A DNA stretch of 64,000 nt from positions 1 through 64,000 of the forward strand of contig NHNW01000021.1 of the NCBI GenBank assembly GCA_002786025.1. The letters are read 5' to 3'. Every line of letters starts with the position of its first letter. Within the stretch, counting starts at the first letter, position 1. This document shows positions 34,719 through 45,849 of this stretch, piece by piece. A program made the translations under genes and the position numbers. The stretch is from Zasmidium citrigriseum (taxonomy: Eukaryota > Ascomycota > Dothideomycetes > Mycosphaerellales > Mycosphaerellaceae). The notes beneath the pieces were generated by a model, which was not told the DNA's origin, did no database searches, and saw nothing but the letters and a program-made list of their open reading frames with translations.

Positions 34719-35520
34719 ATGTCTGACGAAGTCGTGCTCTACGATTTACCCTCACAGGCACCGTGCCGGAGCTGGTCAGGCAACGTCTGGAAAAGTATGA
34801 TCATATCGCACATTGAGTATGCGAAGAGCTACTGGCTGACAGTGCGCACTAACTGATATAGCTAGACTCGCTCTCAACTTCAAAGGCATCCCATATAAAA
34901 CCGAGTGGGTCCCATACATCCGCCTTGAGGAAACTCTCAAATCCCTTGGACTCAAAGCGAACCCGCCGGGTAGCTGGTCAGATTACTCCGTACCAACAGC
35001 TCGCTTGCCCGATGGCTCGTATGTCATGGACTCAGCTGCTATTGCCGTTGAACTCGAAGCGCGGCACCCGACGCCCTCTCTTCGACTCAATTCTGAGCTA
35101 GAGCAAGAGGCTCAAGCTGCCATGGGACCAGTCTTCGTGGCTCTCGTACCATATCTGCTGCCATTATCCCCGCGAATAGTGGCGCCGGAAGATGTCGACT
35201 GGTTCAAAGCTGATCGGGCGAAACGCTTTGGTATGACAGTCGAGGAAGCTTTTGACACGAAGAGAGACCCTGCGGAGTATTTTGCATTGGCACAGCCTGG
35301 ACTAGAAAGCTGTGCAAAGGTGCTCCGAGATCACAAGATTGACCAAGGCCCTTTCATTCTCGGAAGCGAGCCATGCTACGCAGACTTCTGCCTGGATGCT
35401 TCTATGCAAATGTTTACCCAGATCGGTGGGGAATTGATAGCAGAATTTTGGAAAGCCGCTCCGGTGGAGCTTAGGGAGCTACACGAGGCATGTGAGAAAT
35501 GGGCCGTCAAGCAGGACTGA
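34719..35520 (+). CDS. Glutathione S-transferase-like protein
   Basis: Two exons, 34719-34794 and 34862-35520, with a 67-bp intron; 244 aa, usual for the family. The N-terminal thioredoxin-like half shows VVLYDLPSQAP, then across the intron VWKTRLALNFKGIPYKTEWV, and YVMDSAAIAVELE, where family members bind the gamma-glutamyl part of glutathione (normally ES; here DSAA). The helical C-terminal half (about 100-240) ends LHEACEKWAVKQ. Such fungal proteins detoxify electrophiles or, in some clusters, add glutathione sulfur to intermediates; here no other sulfur-incorporation genes are seen. Upstream in-frame Met codons exist, but MSDEVVLYDLP is the standard start. Confidence 0.82.
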
Positions 35521-35951
35521 GTCTGCGTATTATCGAGCTTGATCATGGCATGCTTGGTGGATTGAATCAAGGGCTCACTTTGGACGTAAAGCGGATGCTG
35601 CGGAAGATGCTGCGGGTACTGCGGATATCTCCCAACTTCAAATGCTACTACCTCACCATCACTAGCCATTCGACAATTTGTCCCTTCTAGAGGACAATAA
35701 AGCTTCGTACATCTTAGATCCCACCTTATGCGAGCAAATGTCTGCAATGAGTCCACAATGCGCAGGGCTTGCGAAAGACCCGCCGGGATCCCTCTCAGCT
35801 GAGGGCAGCTCTGAACCTTTGTTGGGCTGAGCGTGCCTGCGACATCTCCACGCCAAAAGACCTGACACAGGGCATTGTTCAAGACTGCTTCAGGTCGTCT
35901 TGGTATATACAGCGCCGGAAAGCCCGATAGCACGCAAAAAGTCACGACGCC
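35521..35951. other. Intergenic region before the MpaH-like hydrolase
   Basis: 430 bp, presumed promoter. No gene was seen. Confidence 0.45.
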
Positions 35952-37199
35952 ATGTCTGCCTCAAACTTCACGATCAAGTCTCACGTCTTCGAGGCACAGC
36001 ACATCAGGCACTACCCAGGCGCGACGCGAAATGGCGACAGCGACATTCAATATCTCGAAGCCAAGCAGTACATACCTTTGAACAATCAGAGTCCACAGGA
36101 CGGAGATGTCACTATCATCGGCTTTCACGCCACGAGTTTTCCGAAGGAGCTCTATGAACCGCTGTGGGATGACCTGCTCGTTGTGTCTGAATCTCATGGC
36201 TTTCGGCTCAGATCGATCTGGATCGCGGATGCCAGCAATCAAAACGCCAGTGGAGTGCTGAATGAGCAAACACTGGCAGACGATCCCTCTTTCTCGGACT
36301 ATGCAAGAGACATTCTGCATATGACCAATGTTTTTCGAGAACACATGGTGGCACCAATCGTGGGTGTTGGCCATTCGATTGGAGGAGCAGCTCTCATACG
36401 ACTGGCTTGCATGCACCCACGCCTGTTCGCATCGCTTGTGCTCATCGATCCTATTCTTGGTATGGACACGATGTCTACTGGCCAACGTCTTATTGGCATG
36501 GCGGCTACGAAACCCGACTTGTTCCCCTCGAGAGAGGTGGCCCATAAAGGCTTTCAGAAGGCTTTCAAGCACTGGGACCAACGTGCTTTCCAGCGCTGGA
36601 TGGACTATGGGCTGAGAGACACTCCGACGCTACTTCATACCGACGCTGGTAAAGTCACACTTACGACGACGAAAGCGAATGAAGCATGGAGTTATGCTAG
36701 ACCCCAGTTCGACCTGGGCAGCGAAGATGGGAAAAAGACAAAGGCCGACTGGATCAAGTATCCTGACGCAGAACCGGCCATGCGCCCATTCTACCGACCC
36801 GAGGGTCTTGAAGCCAAAGAGATGCTTCCTCGCATTCGCCCGGATGTTCTGTTCGTCTACCCTCAATACACAGCTGCAACACCAGAGTCCAATGCAGACA
36901 ACGTAGTCCGAACTGGTGTCGCAATTGGCGGGAGCGGAGGTGCGAAAGAGGGCAAAGTGGCGAAAGCTCTTGTGCCCAATGCAAGCCATCTGTGCCCTTT
37001 CGAAGTTCCTACTGCATGTGCTCAAGCCATCGGTAAATGGCTTGGCCCTGATATCAAAGCCTGGAATGAGCGAGCAGCATACGAACGACAGAATCGGGAC
37101 GATACGAGCATTGACCGGATTCGCCTTTCCAAGCGCTACATCCGCGAGGCTGTTGACTTCATGAAGACTGGACCGCCGGGCAACAAAGGAAAACTGTAG
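35952..37199 (+). CDS. MpaH-like alpha/beta hydrolase, probable peroxisomal acyl-CoA thioesterase
   Basis: A single exon of 415 aa. The N-terminus (HIRHYPGATRNGD) and the block KELYEPLWDDLL match the group that includes MpaH of mycophenolic acid biosynthesis and AK-toxin-type Akt2 proteins. The catalytic triad is readable: Ser142 in GVGHSIGG, Asp166 in LIDPILG, His346 in NASHLCPF. The protein ends in Gly-Lys-Leu, a PTS1-like tripeptide, so import into peroxisomes is likely. MpaH hydrolyses an acyl-CoA so that beta-oxidation of the side chain stops at the right point. By analogy this enzyme could release an acid from its CoA ester after peroxisomal chain shortening. It lies 14 kb from the PKS with the GST and sulfotransferase-like genes between; joint function is inference. 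Confidence 0.83.
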   Translation: MSASNFTIKSHVFEAQHIRHYPGATRNGDSDIQYLEAKQYIPLNNQSPQDGDVTIIGFHATSFPKELYEPLWDDLLVVSESHGFRLRSIWIADASNQNASGVLNEQTLADDPSFSDYARDILHMTNVFREHMVAPIVGVGHSIGGAALIRLACMHPRLFASLVLIDPILGMDTMSTGQRLIGMAATKPDLFPSREVAHKGFQKAFKHWDQRAFQRWMDYGLRDTPTLLHTDAGKVTLTTTKANEAWSYARPQFDLGSEDGKKTKADWIKYPDAEPAMRPFYRPEGLEAKEMLPRIRPDVLFVYPQYTAATPESNADNVVRTGVAIGGSGGAKEGKVAKALVPNASHLCPFEVPTACAQAIGKWLGPDIKAWNERAAYERQNRDDTSIDRIRLSKRYIREAVDFMKTGPPGNKGKL

Positions 37200-37238
37200 A
37201 CTCGGCCGGCAATACTACTATTTCTGAGTGTGTGTCAT

Positions 37239-38432
37239 CTAACCTCTGAGTCTCAATTTACTTCCAATCTGTGAGTGTTTCGACTTACTCCTACCAAACA
37301 TACGCTTGATCATACGACGGACCACTTCGCCGAACCTGCGTCTGGGGTGCTTTACGGATCTCTGATACTTCCCTCCGTCAAATCGACTGGTTGCTTGTGC
37401 CTCCCGTACTTTGCGAGGATGCATATGGCCTGAAATTTGATACCTTTGGCCACAGTACTCACAATTCAATGCTCTCGACTGCAACATTCTTCGCATCAGG
37501 CATTCGCAATGGACAAATCTTCTTTTGCCCTTGCATGCGCAGAGGGACTTCAACCGGCCTGTTGAATTGGCGCCGTGCTTGCAATATCGACACTTTCGCT
37601 TCTTCAGCCTCTTGCATTCAGTCCTGTTGCGAGATTGTGAGGATACTATTTCTTCGCTCCTCGTACGAAGTAGTCCGGCTGGAGCTGAGGGGTCGTTGAC
37701 CATGCGAATGTCCTTAGATCTTGAGGTCTGCAGGAGTTGAGTGCTATTGGGCTTTTCAGGTGCGACGCTCCCACTGCGTTTCATCAAATCTGGAGCACTA
37801 GAGTGCTTGTGGGCAACATCGTTATATGGAGGGTATGGCTCAGGAGTTGGACTTCGTAGCCGAGGATTGCCACCTTTGCCTTCTTGGCCCGCGCTGGATA
37901 CACCACGGTGCGTCTCATGGCCATGAGTGCCCAGTCTTTCTAGGGAAGGAAGAGCTCCGCTCATCAAGTAAGGGTCTTTAACGCCCAATCCGGAAGCATC
38001 CAGAACACTGGTAGATTTCCCGGCGACATGTCTCCTCTCGACGATGAAATCATAAGTCTCGTCGAGAGGGCCATTCGATGGTGCATCTCGCAATGATCCA
38101 CCCAGCCCTCTAAGCCTGTATTCATGTCTTCCTCGCAACGGGCAGGGAAGGGTAGAACTCCTCTCGCGCAAGCGCCTATTCACTATTTCAATGGCTTGCA
38201 AGATCCCGTCTACTTCACCGATGTCTTCTCCATTTGGTGATTCCGCAGCCGTGCAGAAACTCGATTCGGAATCATCGTCAGTGTCTTGTATATCCCTCGG
38301 AGAAGCTTGTGGCTTAGTAGAGTCATCAGCGTATACTTCGTTGAAGTATGTCGTATCTTGAGATTCTCTTCTGGAATTTGGAAGTGGAAATATATAGCCA
38401 GGGCCATTGTATGACTGTCGGGGCTCGTACAT
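37239..38432 (-). CDS. RING-CH (RINGv) zinc-finger protein without membrane helices
   Basis: An uninterrupted frame of 397 aa. The first ~270 residues are hydrophilic and low in order, rich in Ser, Pro, Glu and Arg. Residues 281-327 give C281-x2-C284-x13-C298-x1-C300-x7-H308-x2-C311-x12-C324-x2-C327, exactly the C4HC3 spacing of RING-CH/MARCH E3 ubiquitin ligases. The tail (328-397) is strongly basic and suggests nuclear targeting or nucleic-acid or membrane-lipid contact. MARCH proteins normally have helices after the finger; none is visible here. Alternatively it could be an atypical PHD-like finger. Convergent with the hydrolase gene, 39 bp apart at the stops. Confidence 0.65.
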   Translation of the reverse strand: MYEPRQSYNGPGYIFPLPNSRRESQDTTYFNEVYADDSTKPQASPRDIQDTDDDSESSFCTAAESPNGEDIGEVDGILQAIEIVNRRLRERSSTLPCPLRGRHEYRLRGLGGSLRDAPSNGPLDETYDFIVERRHVAGKSTSVLDASGLGVKDPYLMSGALPSLERLGTHGHETHRGVSSAGQEGKGGNPRLRSPTPEPYPPYNDVAHKHSSAPDLMKRSGSVAPEKPNSTQLLQTSRSKDIRMVNDPSAPAGLLRTRSEEIVSSQSRNRTECKRLKKRKCRYCKHGANSTGRLKSLCACKGKRRFVHCECLMRRMLQSRALNCEYCGQRYQISGHMHPRKVREAQATSRFDGGKYQRSVKHPRRRFGEVVRRMIKRMFGRSKSKHSQIGSKLRLRG

Positions 38433-39115
38433 CGCAGGATAGCAATCGAGGCAGTCTCACGGGTTGATTGTTGTCATGGTGAGCCTCTGAAGCCAAATTT
38501 TATGACGCCGTAGGTTGTTTGCACCATGTGCTACTCATCGGGCATCGAAAAGAGCATTGCATCTCGACCCTCGATCGATCTTGGGCGCTCAATCGATACA
38601 ATATTAGCACAGCACATCCATTTACCTCTCAGTGTGTCCTCCTTTACCTATGCATCAATTCACTTCGGCATTAGCGCCCCACCCTCGATTTTTTCATGTG
38701 ATGCCAAGACCATGAAATAGATCTTTCGTTAGCATGCGGGCTGCTTAGCAAATAGGCCGAGCCCTATAGACTTTTCTCTAATGTCGAGAGCTGCCGCCAC
38801 GTTTGCTAAAAGAAATTCGAAATACGAACATCCAGCTTCTTGTAGGCAGGACAATTGCCTCGGCACTGCGTGAAGGATCGATCGCTGTCCAATAGTGCCA
38901 ACTCCATAGCCTTCGTATACTCTTTGAAGGCAAGCTCGACCTCTGATGCACCCAATCAGTGAAAGTGCTGTTGATTTGAAAGAACATGCGAAGGGGACTC
39001 TTATTTAGTGGGAAAGGGCATCTTTGTAGCTGCGGCTCGTATTCCAGATGCTCGTGAGATATAAGTCAGTCAGGTATTCCGCCGATAGAAAAAGTAACCC
39101 CAACCAACAGCCAAA
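38433..39115. other. 680-bp intergenic region
   Basis: Divergent promoters for the RING-CH gene and the secreted protein gene. Nothing else was recognised. Confidence 0.45.
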
Positions 39116-39879
39116 ATGAAGGCAACCGGACTCACTGCAGTCGTCGTTGGGCTCTTCGCCTCATTTTCGTCGGCGTTGTCGTATTGCCAGATCTTTGGTA
39201 TTCCACAATGGGAATGCGATGTCTGCGGTAGCCAGATCGCCAGCAGTGGCCCGATCCAATGCAGTCCCTTCAACGCCACTGTACGCTTCTTCTAGATCAT
39301 GACCCCTTCCCATTGCTGACTATTCTCCAGTTTGACGAACTCCCTGCCGGCCAACCAGTAGGCATCTACAAATCCGCCAACTGGCACAACTTCGAGACCG
39401 TCAACGGCGATGCCTCAAAGTCTCCAGTCCCTGCAGTCCATCCCTACTCGCAACCCAACTACGCCCGCCTCTCATCTGGCAAGAAAGGCGTCATAACCTT
39501 CGGCTACACCAACGGCACGGAACCCGGAGGCCCAGGACAGTACCCGCTAGGAAACCTTTACTCCTATCATTACGCCTGCGCTTTTCACGTCCCTCAACCG
39601 GCGCCTCAGCTCGTCCCGGCGGCTTGCAACGTCCATGTCAAAGCGAAGTGCGTTCCGACTGGATCGATTCTGAATGGACCTGAGAAGGACTTCGACTACG
39701 ATGTCAGCTATGCGCCCACGACTCCTCAGAATGGGACTATGGCTTTCCATCAGGGAGATCCAGCGAGGGATGCTGAGTATATCTGCTCGAACTATACACT
39801 GACGGCGAAGAGTCCTGTTGGCGTTCCTGTTGACTTGCTGTTGGATGATGTGTTGTATCGGACTTACAGGCAAAGATGA
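39116..39879 (+). CDS. Secreted protein of unknown function
   Basis: Exons 39116-39280 and 39331-39879, a 50-bp intron with CTCCAG acceptor; 237 aa. The signal peptide is MKATGLTAVVVGLFASFSSALS. The mature protein has seven Cys (YCQIF, ECDVCG, QCSPF, ACAF, ACNVHVKAKC, ICSNY region) and many Pro, Gly, Tyr and Asn. It also has NGT-type N-glycosylation sites. I do not recognise a family. The layout (a small Cys-containing head, then a beta-rich body) fits an extracellular protein. It lies convergent with the broken flavin enzyme, 58 bp away. Confidence 0.7.
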
Positions 39880-39937
39880 GCTCGGGATTTCGTGTGATTC
39901 GGGCAGCTCGATCGATCGTATGTATTGTGAAGGCCTA

Positions 39938-41844
39938 CTACAGGCTAGGGTAGCAGCCATACCTGGAATCATTGCTATCCCAACCAATGCAGTTCCAACA
40001 AGTCAACAAATTTTTCGGGTCGATCTCTTTCTTCAATGCCAACAGCCGATCGTAGTTCTCGGGACCCCAAAATGATCGTTCGTGGTTCGGCTCGAAGACA
40101 TCGGCCTCATTCTGATACGCCCCCGAGCCAGGTGTGATATCTCGCAGAACTTGTGCCGCATCATGTGCAGTTCGAAAAGCTTTCTGGATGGTACCGTAGT
40201 TGGCGTTGTTGGGAAAGCCCTGACCAGCAATGATGTGCCACGCAGAATCGTACCAAGCAGGGGTGACCGAACTCGTGCCATCGGGTTGAAAATGTCCAGG
40301 AGCGATAGCCAGAATCTGAAGGAGGGATTCGGTGTTGTTGTTCTGAACGCCGTTCGCAAGAATCTCTCCAGCTTTGTTGATTGCTGTCGCGAGGCTCTTC
40401 TGGCCCGCTTCCGTTTCCATGAGACTGGTGGGAATGAGTCTTGATGATATCGTCTCACTCAATCCTACTGCTTCTCCAGCTGGCTCGATGAAGTTTTGAT
40501 ATACTTGGTAGAACGATGGCTGCGTGATGATCACGTTTGCTGTCGTTATGTTGCCGAGGGAAGACGCAAAGTCGGTCACCGGTTTCATGCTCTGTACGGC
40601 TTCAGCGTGCGTCAATACTGGATTCATGTAGAAGAACGTGGTCCGATTTCCCGGAGCTCCTGGAAAGATGTATCCACCCCAGCGCTCTTTGTTCCATCAT
40701 GCGCCATTCGCGGTACAGATGGAAATCAAGTCATCGATGGGATCCAGGATGGGTGATGTAAATGTGACTATTGCAACTTGGAGGTTCACCTGGACACATC
40801 AGCTTTCTGCGTTTCATCACGCAAAGTCAAAACTTACTTGCGGATGTGCCTTCATGGTCATTTCCATGGTAACGCCAAAAGTGCTTCCTCCTCCACCTCG
40901 CAGTGCATAGAACACATCTCTGTTCTTGCACCTGTTGGCAGTTACGTAGGAGCCATTCGGGAGAACAGCTTTCAGCTCCAGCGCGTTGTCTACTGCGAGG
41001 CCATAAATGGGCGAGAGGGCGCCATGTCCGCCTCCAGCAACCCACCCGCCAGCAGCGGCCACGGTTGAGCTGGAGCCACCAAGTAGAGTGATGTTGTTTT
41101 CTTCTGCAAACTTGTACAGGCCTAGCCACACTCAAAGGTCAACTCTACTACCCGTCTGGAACAACTTTCGTCATCGAGAGACATACCGCCAAAGCCTTGG
41201 CCTGTTCCCATTGTAACAGAATCGCCAGCCGATGCCGAGCAGCCTTCTGGAGTAAAGTCTCGATCGCGAGTGAGAGGGGGTTGGACATTATGCAACCACA
41301 GAGCGAGCGAATTCGGAGCGCTTGACCGGCCTTTGTAGTCATGTCCTGCATTCTTGATTACCAGTGGTACCCTCGTTGAGTCTGCGAATTTCAGAGCCGC
41401 TTGCACGTCCGATACTTGTCTCACGTCGATATAATAGGCCGGGACACTTCCTTGGAAGCAGTTCTGGGACGGGGCGAAGTAGCTCGGATCAGTGGGGTTT
41501 GAGAAGTCCAAAGCACAGTTCTGTGCTTTCGCCTGACAACTCGCCCAGTTCTCGTTCATGTATGCGCCAAAAGTGCTTGCTATCGGGGCTTCTGCATCGT
41601 ATCCGCTCTCGGCTGCTGAGCATTGGCCAGGATCCGGAGGAGACGGCCTGCCATTGTAGAGGCTATAGCAAGGCTTGGCGAATGGATATCCAGCATGGAG
41701 CCTTCCACTGACGCTGCTGTTCAAGGCCGCCCATTGTGCTTTCGTGACAGATGCGATGGGTGGTGCGGATGTCTCCTCCAGAGGGCCCGAAAGTGCGCCG
41801 GTAAGAAGAAGAGACAAAACAGATGGAAAGGTCAAGGACAACAT
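39938..41844 (-). pseudogene. Secreted BBE-like flavin oxidoreductase with in-frame TGA
   Basis: Exons 41844-41187, 41121-40838 and 40789-39938 would encode about 597 aa: signal peptide (MLSLTFPSVLSLLLTG), Cys-rich head, FAD domain with KNAGHDYKGRSS and GGWVAGGGHGALSP, RGGGGSTFGVTMEMT, and the BBE ending (NHERSFWGPENYDRLLALKKEIDP, then WNCIGW). In exon 3 codon 345, at 40699-40697, is TGA, directly before TGG, in a stretch (ending ERWGGYIFPG) where homologues keep Trp. A G-to-A change in TGG explains it. The frame stays intact for 253 further codons, so the break looks recent. No in-phase intron removes the stop without creating another. An alternative start Met lies at 41904. A truncated 344-aa product would lack the substrate and C-terminal flavin parts. 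A sequencing error or stop read-through is possible. Confidence 0.8.
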
Positions 41845-43002
41845 CGCGAGCAAGAGCAAAGAATAGAAGAAAAAGGGAATAGCGCTGCCCAAGTTGAATG
41901 GCATCGAGCCGGTCCTTGGTCCCATGTGATTGCTGAGTCGCGGGTCACTATGTCCTTCGTCGGTTGTTTCGAGCCCTCCGCCTGGGTAGAGGGAACCCTG
42001 CGGGCGGATTTGCGATCCAAAGTCTAAAGAGAGCCGCATGTTCGTCAGCACTGGCGCCGCATCGATGTACGTTCTGTATCCCTCATCAACTTCATTGACG
42101 TGGCCAGCAGAGCCGTGAGTGGACTGCTCGCGTCTGGGTGCGGGTTATGGTGTTGAAGCTGGCAGTCTCAATATGACTGCTTGGTCGGAAGACTGTCCGA
42201 GCAGGTTCTGCACAGCGTTGTTGGGCTGAATAGTCATCAGGTGGTCTGCTGAGAAGACAGAATGGTAGACTGCAAGCATTGCCACTTGACTGACGAAGGA
42301 CATCGTTAGCCTCGCAAAGAATACCACAATGGTTCGAGCATGCGTTTGGCGGGGCTCAGTTCCGCGACATGTTACTTGCGCATGTTCACACGGAAGAAGA
42401 GCTCCCAGTCCAGTATCGTAGACACAGCCGGACTATGGCAATGATGTGAAAGCTTCCCACGAGAGGGTGATGTTTTGTTGAAGGACAGAAAGCCACGAGT
42501 CGTCTCGTGAGGCGACTGCGATTGTCGATATGGTACGCCGTACTCAACCCGGAGCCGGGCGTTTTCTGGCGCCGATGCCGCCTGCCAATTTCCCTGCCAC
42601 GTCCATTTTTCGATGCCCTACTCACGCATTAGCAAGTCAATCCAGTAGACCTCGAGCAAGTTACAACACTTAAATCGAAGGCATCATCGAATCAAACGAG
42701 AGCTTCAGGTCATCTTCTTGTGAGGGTGAAGTCAAAAGCTGCCAATCACATCGTCGAAACTTGCAAGGGGCTTCAAGAAGAGGCGAAGCTTGTGGCAAGT
42801 ACACCAGACATAGAAGGCAATCTCTTCTACCGACAACAAATTTCGCAGCCTTTCATCACGCTCACTGTGCAAGCAGAAGGACAATATCCTCGACGTCGAC
42901 TTTGATAAAGAGCGGGCAGAACTGACAGACTTGGTCGAATATCTTGCGTACACAGGCCAATCGCCAACCCAAAGAACGAAGCCTTCAGTTCACATTGTCG
43001 CC
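41845..43002. other. 1.1-kb intergenic region
   Basis: Promoters of the broken flavin gene and the medium-chain reductase gene. Short ORFs are featureless. Confidence 0.45.
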
Positions 43003-44134
43003 ATGGCAGAATCTTCAGTCCCGTCGCAGATGAGAGCGTGGCAGTTCTCATCAACAGATGGCGGTCTCGAGAAGAACTTGAAGCTCAACGAAGCAGCTCC
43101 CCTGCCTAAACGAAAGCCAGACATGCACTTGGTCCAGGTGATCGCAGCGGCTATCAATCCTGGTGAGTGCTGGCGCTGAAAATCATTCTGGCGGGTACAT
43201 GACTGACCGTCTTCCACAGCCGACTACAAACTTCCCGAACTACCTCTAGTCACCCGATTCTTCCTCCCAAAACCCGTCTGTCCGTCCATTGACTTTTGCG
43301 GAAAGATTGTCGAGCCAGCCGATGGTTCATCATTGAAGCCGGGCCAACTTGTATTCGGAGCCGCTGGTTCAGGCTTGATTGGCGGTGCTCTGGCAGAGAT
43401 CGCTGTCGCCAAAAAGCATGCAGTTACGCCTTTGCCTCAAGGCTTGGACCCAACCTGGGGAGCAACGGTCGCCATTGCTGGACTGACCGCATATCAATCC
43501 ATTGTCCCTTACATCAAAGATGGGAGCAGCGTTTTCATCAACGGCGGCAGCGGTGGCACAGGTGTGTTTGGCATCCAGGTCGCGAAGGCGAAAGGCTGCT
43601 ATGTTACCACGACCTGCTCGACTCCCAACGTTGATCTTTGCAAAAGTCTCGGCGCCGATGAAGTCATCGACTACAAGAAGTCAGATGTTCTCACCGCACT
43701 CAAAGCAAGTGGTAGAAAGTTTGACCATGTCGTGGACAATGTGGGCCATGACATGAAGCTGTATTGGAAGGCTCATGAGTTTACAACTCCAAGCGCAGCT
43801 TATGTTCTGGTTGGCGCCTCAATCTCCCTCAGCTTCCTGGGGGAGGTGCTGTCCGCAAAGTTGCTTCCTGGTCTCCTTGGGGGCGGAAAGCGCAAGGTAT
43901 GTACCATGGTCTTCTCTCCAAGAATCTTGCTGATCCCTGAAGCTTTACAACCTCGCCGCTTTGCCAAAAGAAGAGGAGTTGGCACAGATCGGCAAGTGGA
44001 TGGAGAGCGGACAGGTCAAGCCGATCTTCGACTCCAAGTTCAAGTTCGAGAATGCACCTAATGCTTTTGAGAAGCTGAGGACCGGCCGAGCGAAAGGCAA
44101 GATCGTCATCGAGGTCAATCCTAACGCTGCTTGA
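43003..44134 (+). CDS. Medium-chain reductase / quinone oxidoreductase-like (zinc-free MDR)
   Basis: Three exons: 43003-43162, 43220-43896, 43943-44134; introns of 57 and 46 bp; 342 aa. GroES-like half with AAAINPADYKLPELP, FCGKIVEP and GSGLIGGALAEIA; then LTAYQSI and the NADPH-binding INGGSGGTGVFGIQVAKAKG. No structural-zinc Cys cluster is present, so it belongs to the zinc-independent enoyl or quinone reductases. The C-terminus EKLRTGRAKGKIVIEV is typical. Fungal members include trans-acting enoyl reductases of PKS clusters, but this PKS has its own ER, so a separate redox step or a stress role is as likely. Last acceptor is CTGAAG, slightly weak. Confidence 0.85.
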
Positions 44135-44492
44135 ACGATTCACGGCCAATGATCACTCGGTATGTTGCAGGAGGAGAGGCGGCGCTTTTAGCTGCAGTCT
44201 CTCTCTAATGAAATGACACAGGCGATGACGATCGTTTAACATCTGTAACTGATCAAAAAACTCATGACACTTGATGCTCATGTCTTAGAACAACTCACTT
44301 CATTGGCCTGTCTATTGCGGCCTTTGCTTGCCCGGAGAACGGCGTTATCCGAATGGCAGCTCAAGCTATCGGCCAAGCGACTGATCGCTGATGGAAGAGC
44401 ATTCTCATCATATCAACTTCGATCACAACCAAGAGAGACTTCTAACAATAGACTGTGCAGTCATTCTCAGAGCGACGGCCAAACAAGCAAAG
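44135..44492. other. Intergenic region before the deaminase gene
   Basis: About 360 bp; an in-frame Met at 44391 would lengthen the deaminase by 34 residues without recognisable content. Confidence 0.4.
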
Positions 44493-45020
44493 ATGAAACT
44501 TCACGCAATCTTTCCACCTCGGCCGCCAAAGCCCACCGACTCCCAGATCAAAGCTGGTATCGAAGCCTGCATGGTCGTCCAACGGCGAGCTCTGACGATG
44601 GGCAAAAGACCCTTCTCCGCAGTCCTCATCGGACCGGACAACGAAACGGTACTCCTAACCCATCAATCCATCGACCACATCAACCACGCCGAATCCAGTC
44701 TAGCCCGTCTGGCATCTTCACACTTCACCCAAGAATATCTCTGGCAATGCACCCTCTACTCGACCTGGGAGCCTTGCGCCATGTGTGTCAGTACCTGCTA
44801 CTGGGCCAACATTGGAAGGATTGTCTATGCTGCAGCGGAGACGCAGTTGGCCGCGTTGACGGGGCAGGGGAATGAGGAGAATATGACGATGGCGATGCCT
44901 TGTAGGCAAGTTCTGGTGGGAAGTCAGAAGGATGTTGAAATCATTGGCCCGGTAGAGGGAATGGATGCTGTGGTTGTGGAGGAGAGTGATGTGTATTGGA
45001 GGCCTTTGAGAGAGGGCTGA
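44493..45020 (+). CDS. Cytidine/deoxycytidylate deaminase-family protein
   Basis: A single exon of 175 aa from MKLHAIFPP. The zinc site is clear: NHAESSLARL (His ligand and Glu proton shuttle) and EPCAMCVSTCYW (two Cys ligands). The order and spacing are those of the base and nucleoside deaminases (guanine, cytosine or tRNA-adenosine deaminase type). Helix 2 (RPFSAVLIG) and IGRIVYAAAETQLAALTG complete the fold. Substrate cannot be assigned; guanine- or nucleoside-deaminase-like is my best guess. It differs clearly from the cytosine deaminase at 53.9 kb. Confidence 0.8.
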   Translation: MKLHAIFPPRPPKPTDSQIKAGIEACMVVQRRALTMGKRPFSAVLIGPDNETVLLTHQSIDHINHAESSLARLASSHFTQEYLWQCTLYSTWEPCAMCVSTCYWANIGRIVYAAAETQLAALTGQGNEENMTMAMPCRQVLVGSQKDVEIIGPVEGMDAVVVEESDVYWRPLREG

Positions 45021-45849
45021 AGAGTGCCGCCGTTTACTCATCATTGAACTTGCGTTCAAGAATCCCAAGTGGACGGATCAGCCCTTGACGCCTACCACGT
45101 GGGATCTTCGATCATCGACTTCGCTTTCCCGTCATGACTAGTCGGTAGTACGAGGCATCCGGAGTCCCATTGCCCTGATACTCTTATTCTCGCATGTGAA
45201 GTTCGGCAGTTCCCGGTCGGCAGCAACATCGGCGACCTTTCGTACGAACGACAATAATCAACCAGTCAAATCCATTTCGCACTTTCGTATCTTCCACCTT
45301 CCAAGCCCTTGGAGACAAAGCTTGGTGTCTTTGAACAGGCAGGATGCTGGTCGACATGACCTCGGATTCGTTTGATCGTATCTGTCGACTCAAGAAGGTT
45401 TGCAATCCTCACTCTTGTGAATCAGTCTGGGAACATTGACAGAGGAGATCATTTCTGGGATTTCGCTGACTGGCGGGTAGTGATAGGCTGAATACCATCA
45501 GGCAGGTATGTCTCGTCCGTAAGCCATCGACTAATCCCTACCAGCAACGATCACTAACCCGAACGAAGCAGATCCAGGTCAGTATAGGTCTACTTTCACC
45601 CAAAGAACATCATGCACAAAGATGTACGGAATGCCTCTCCGCGCAATCTGTACCAAGCCTCGGACATTCATGCTTCCTCTCGAAGACCAAGGCATGCCAT
45701 GAGCTTTACAGGGATCTTTGAGAGACAACCAGGTCTGCACTCATCTAGCGGACCAGACTCTTGGCTGTTTGCGCAGCGTATGGTACAAAAGCCGGCTCAC
45801 TACCGTCTGACGCTCTATCGCCAACGACCTCGCCATTCAAATCTCCAAC
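45021..45849. other. 830-bp intergenic region
   Basis: Presumed promoter of the third P450. Small overlapping ORFs show no domain. Confidence 0.45.

Noticed and set aside
40685..40741. A 57-bp intron that would remove the TGA in the flavin pseudogene
   Set aside because: Possible GTACCG donor and TTTCCAG acceptor keep phase, but the join itself creates a TGA and deletes the conserved WGGYIFP block.
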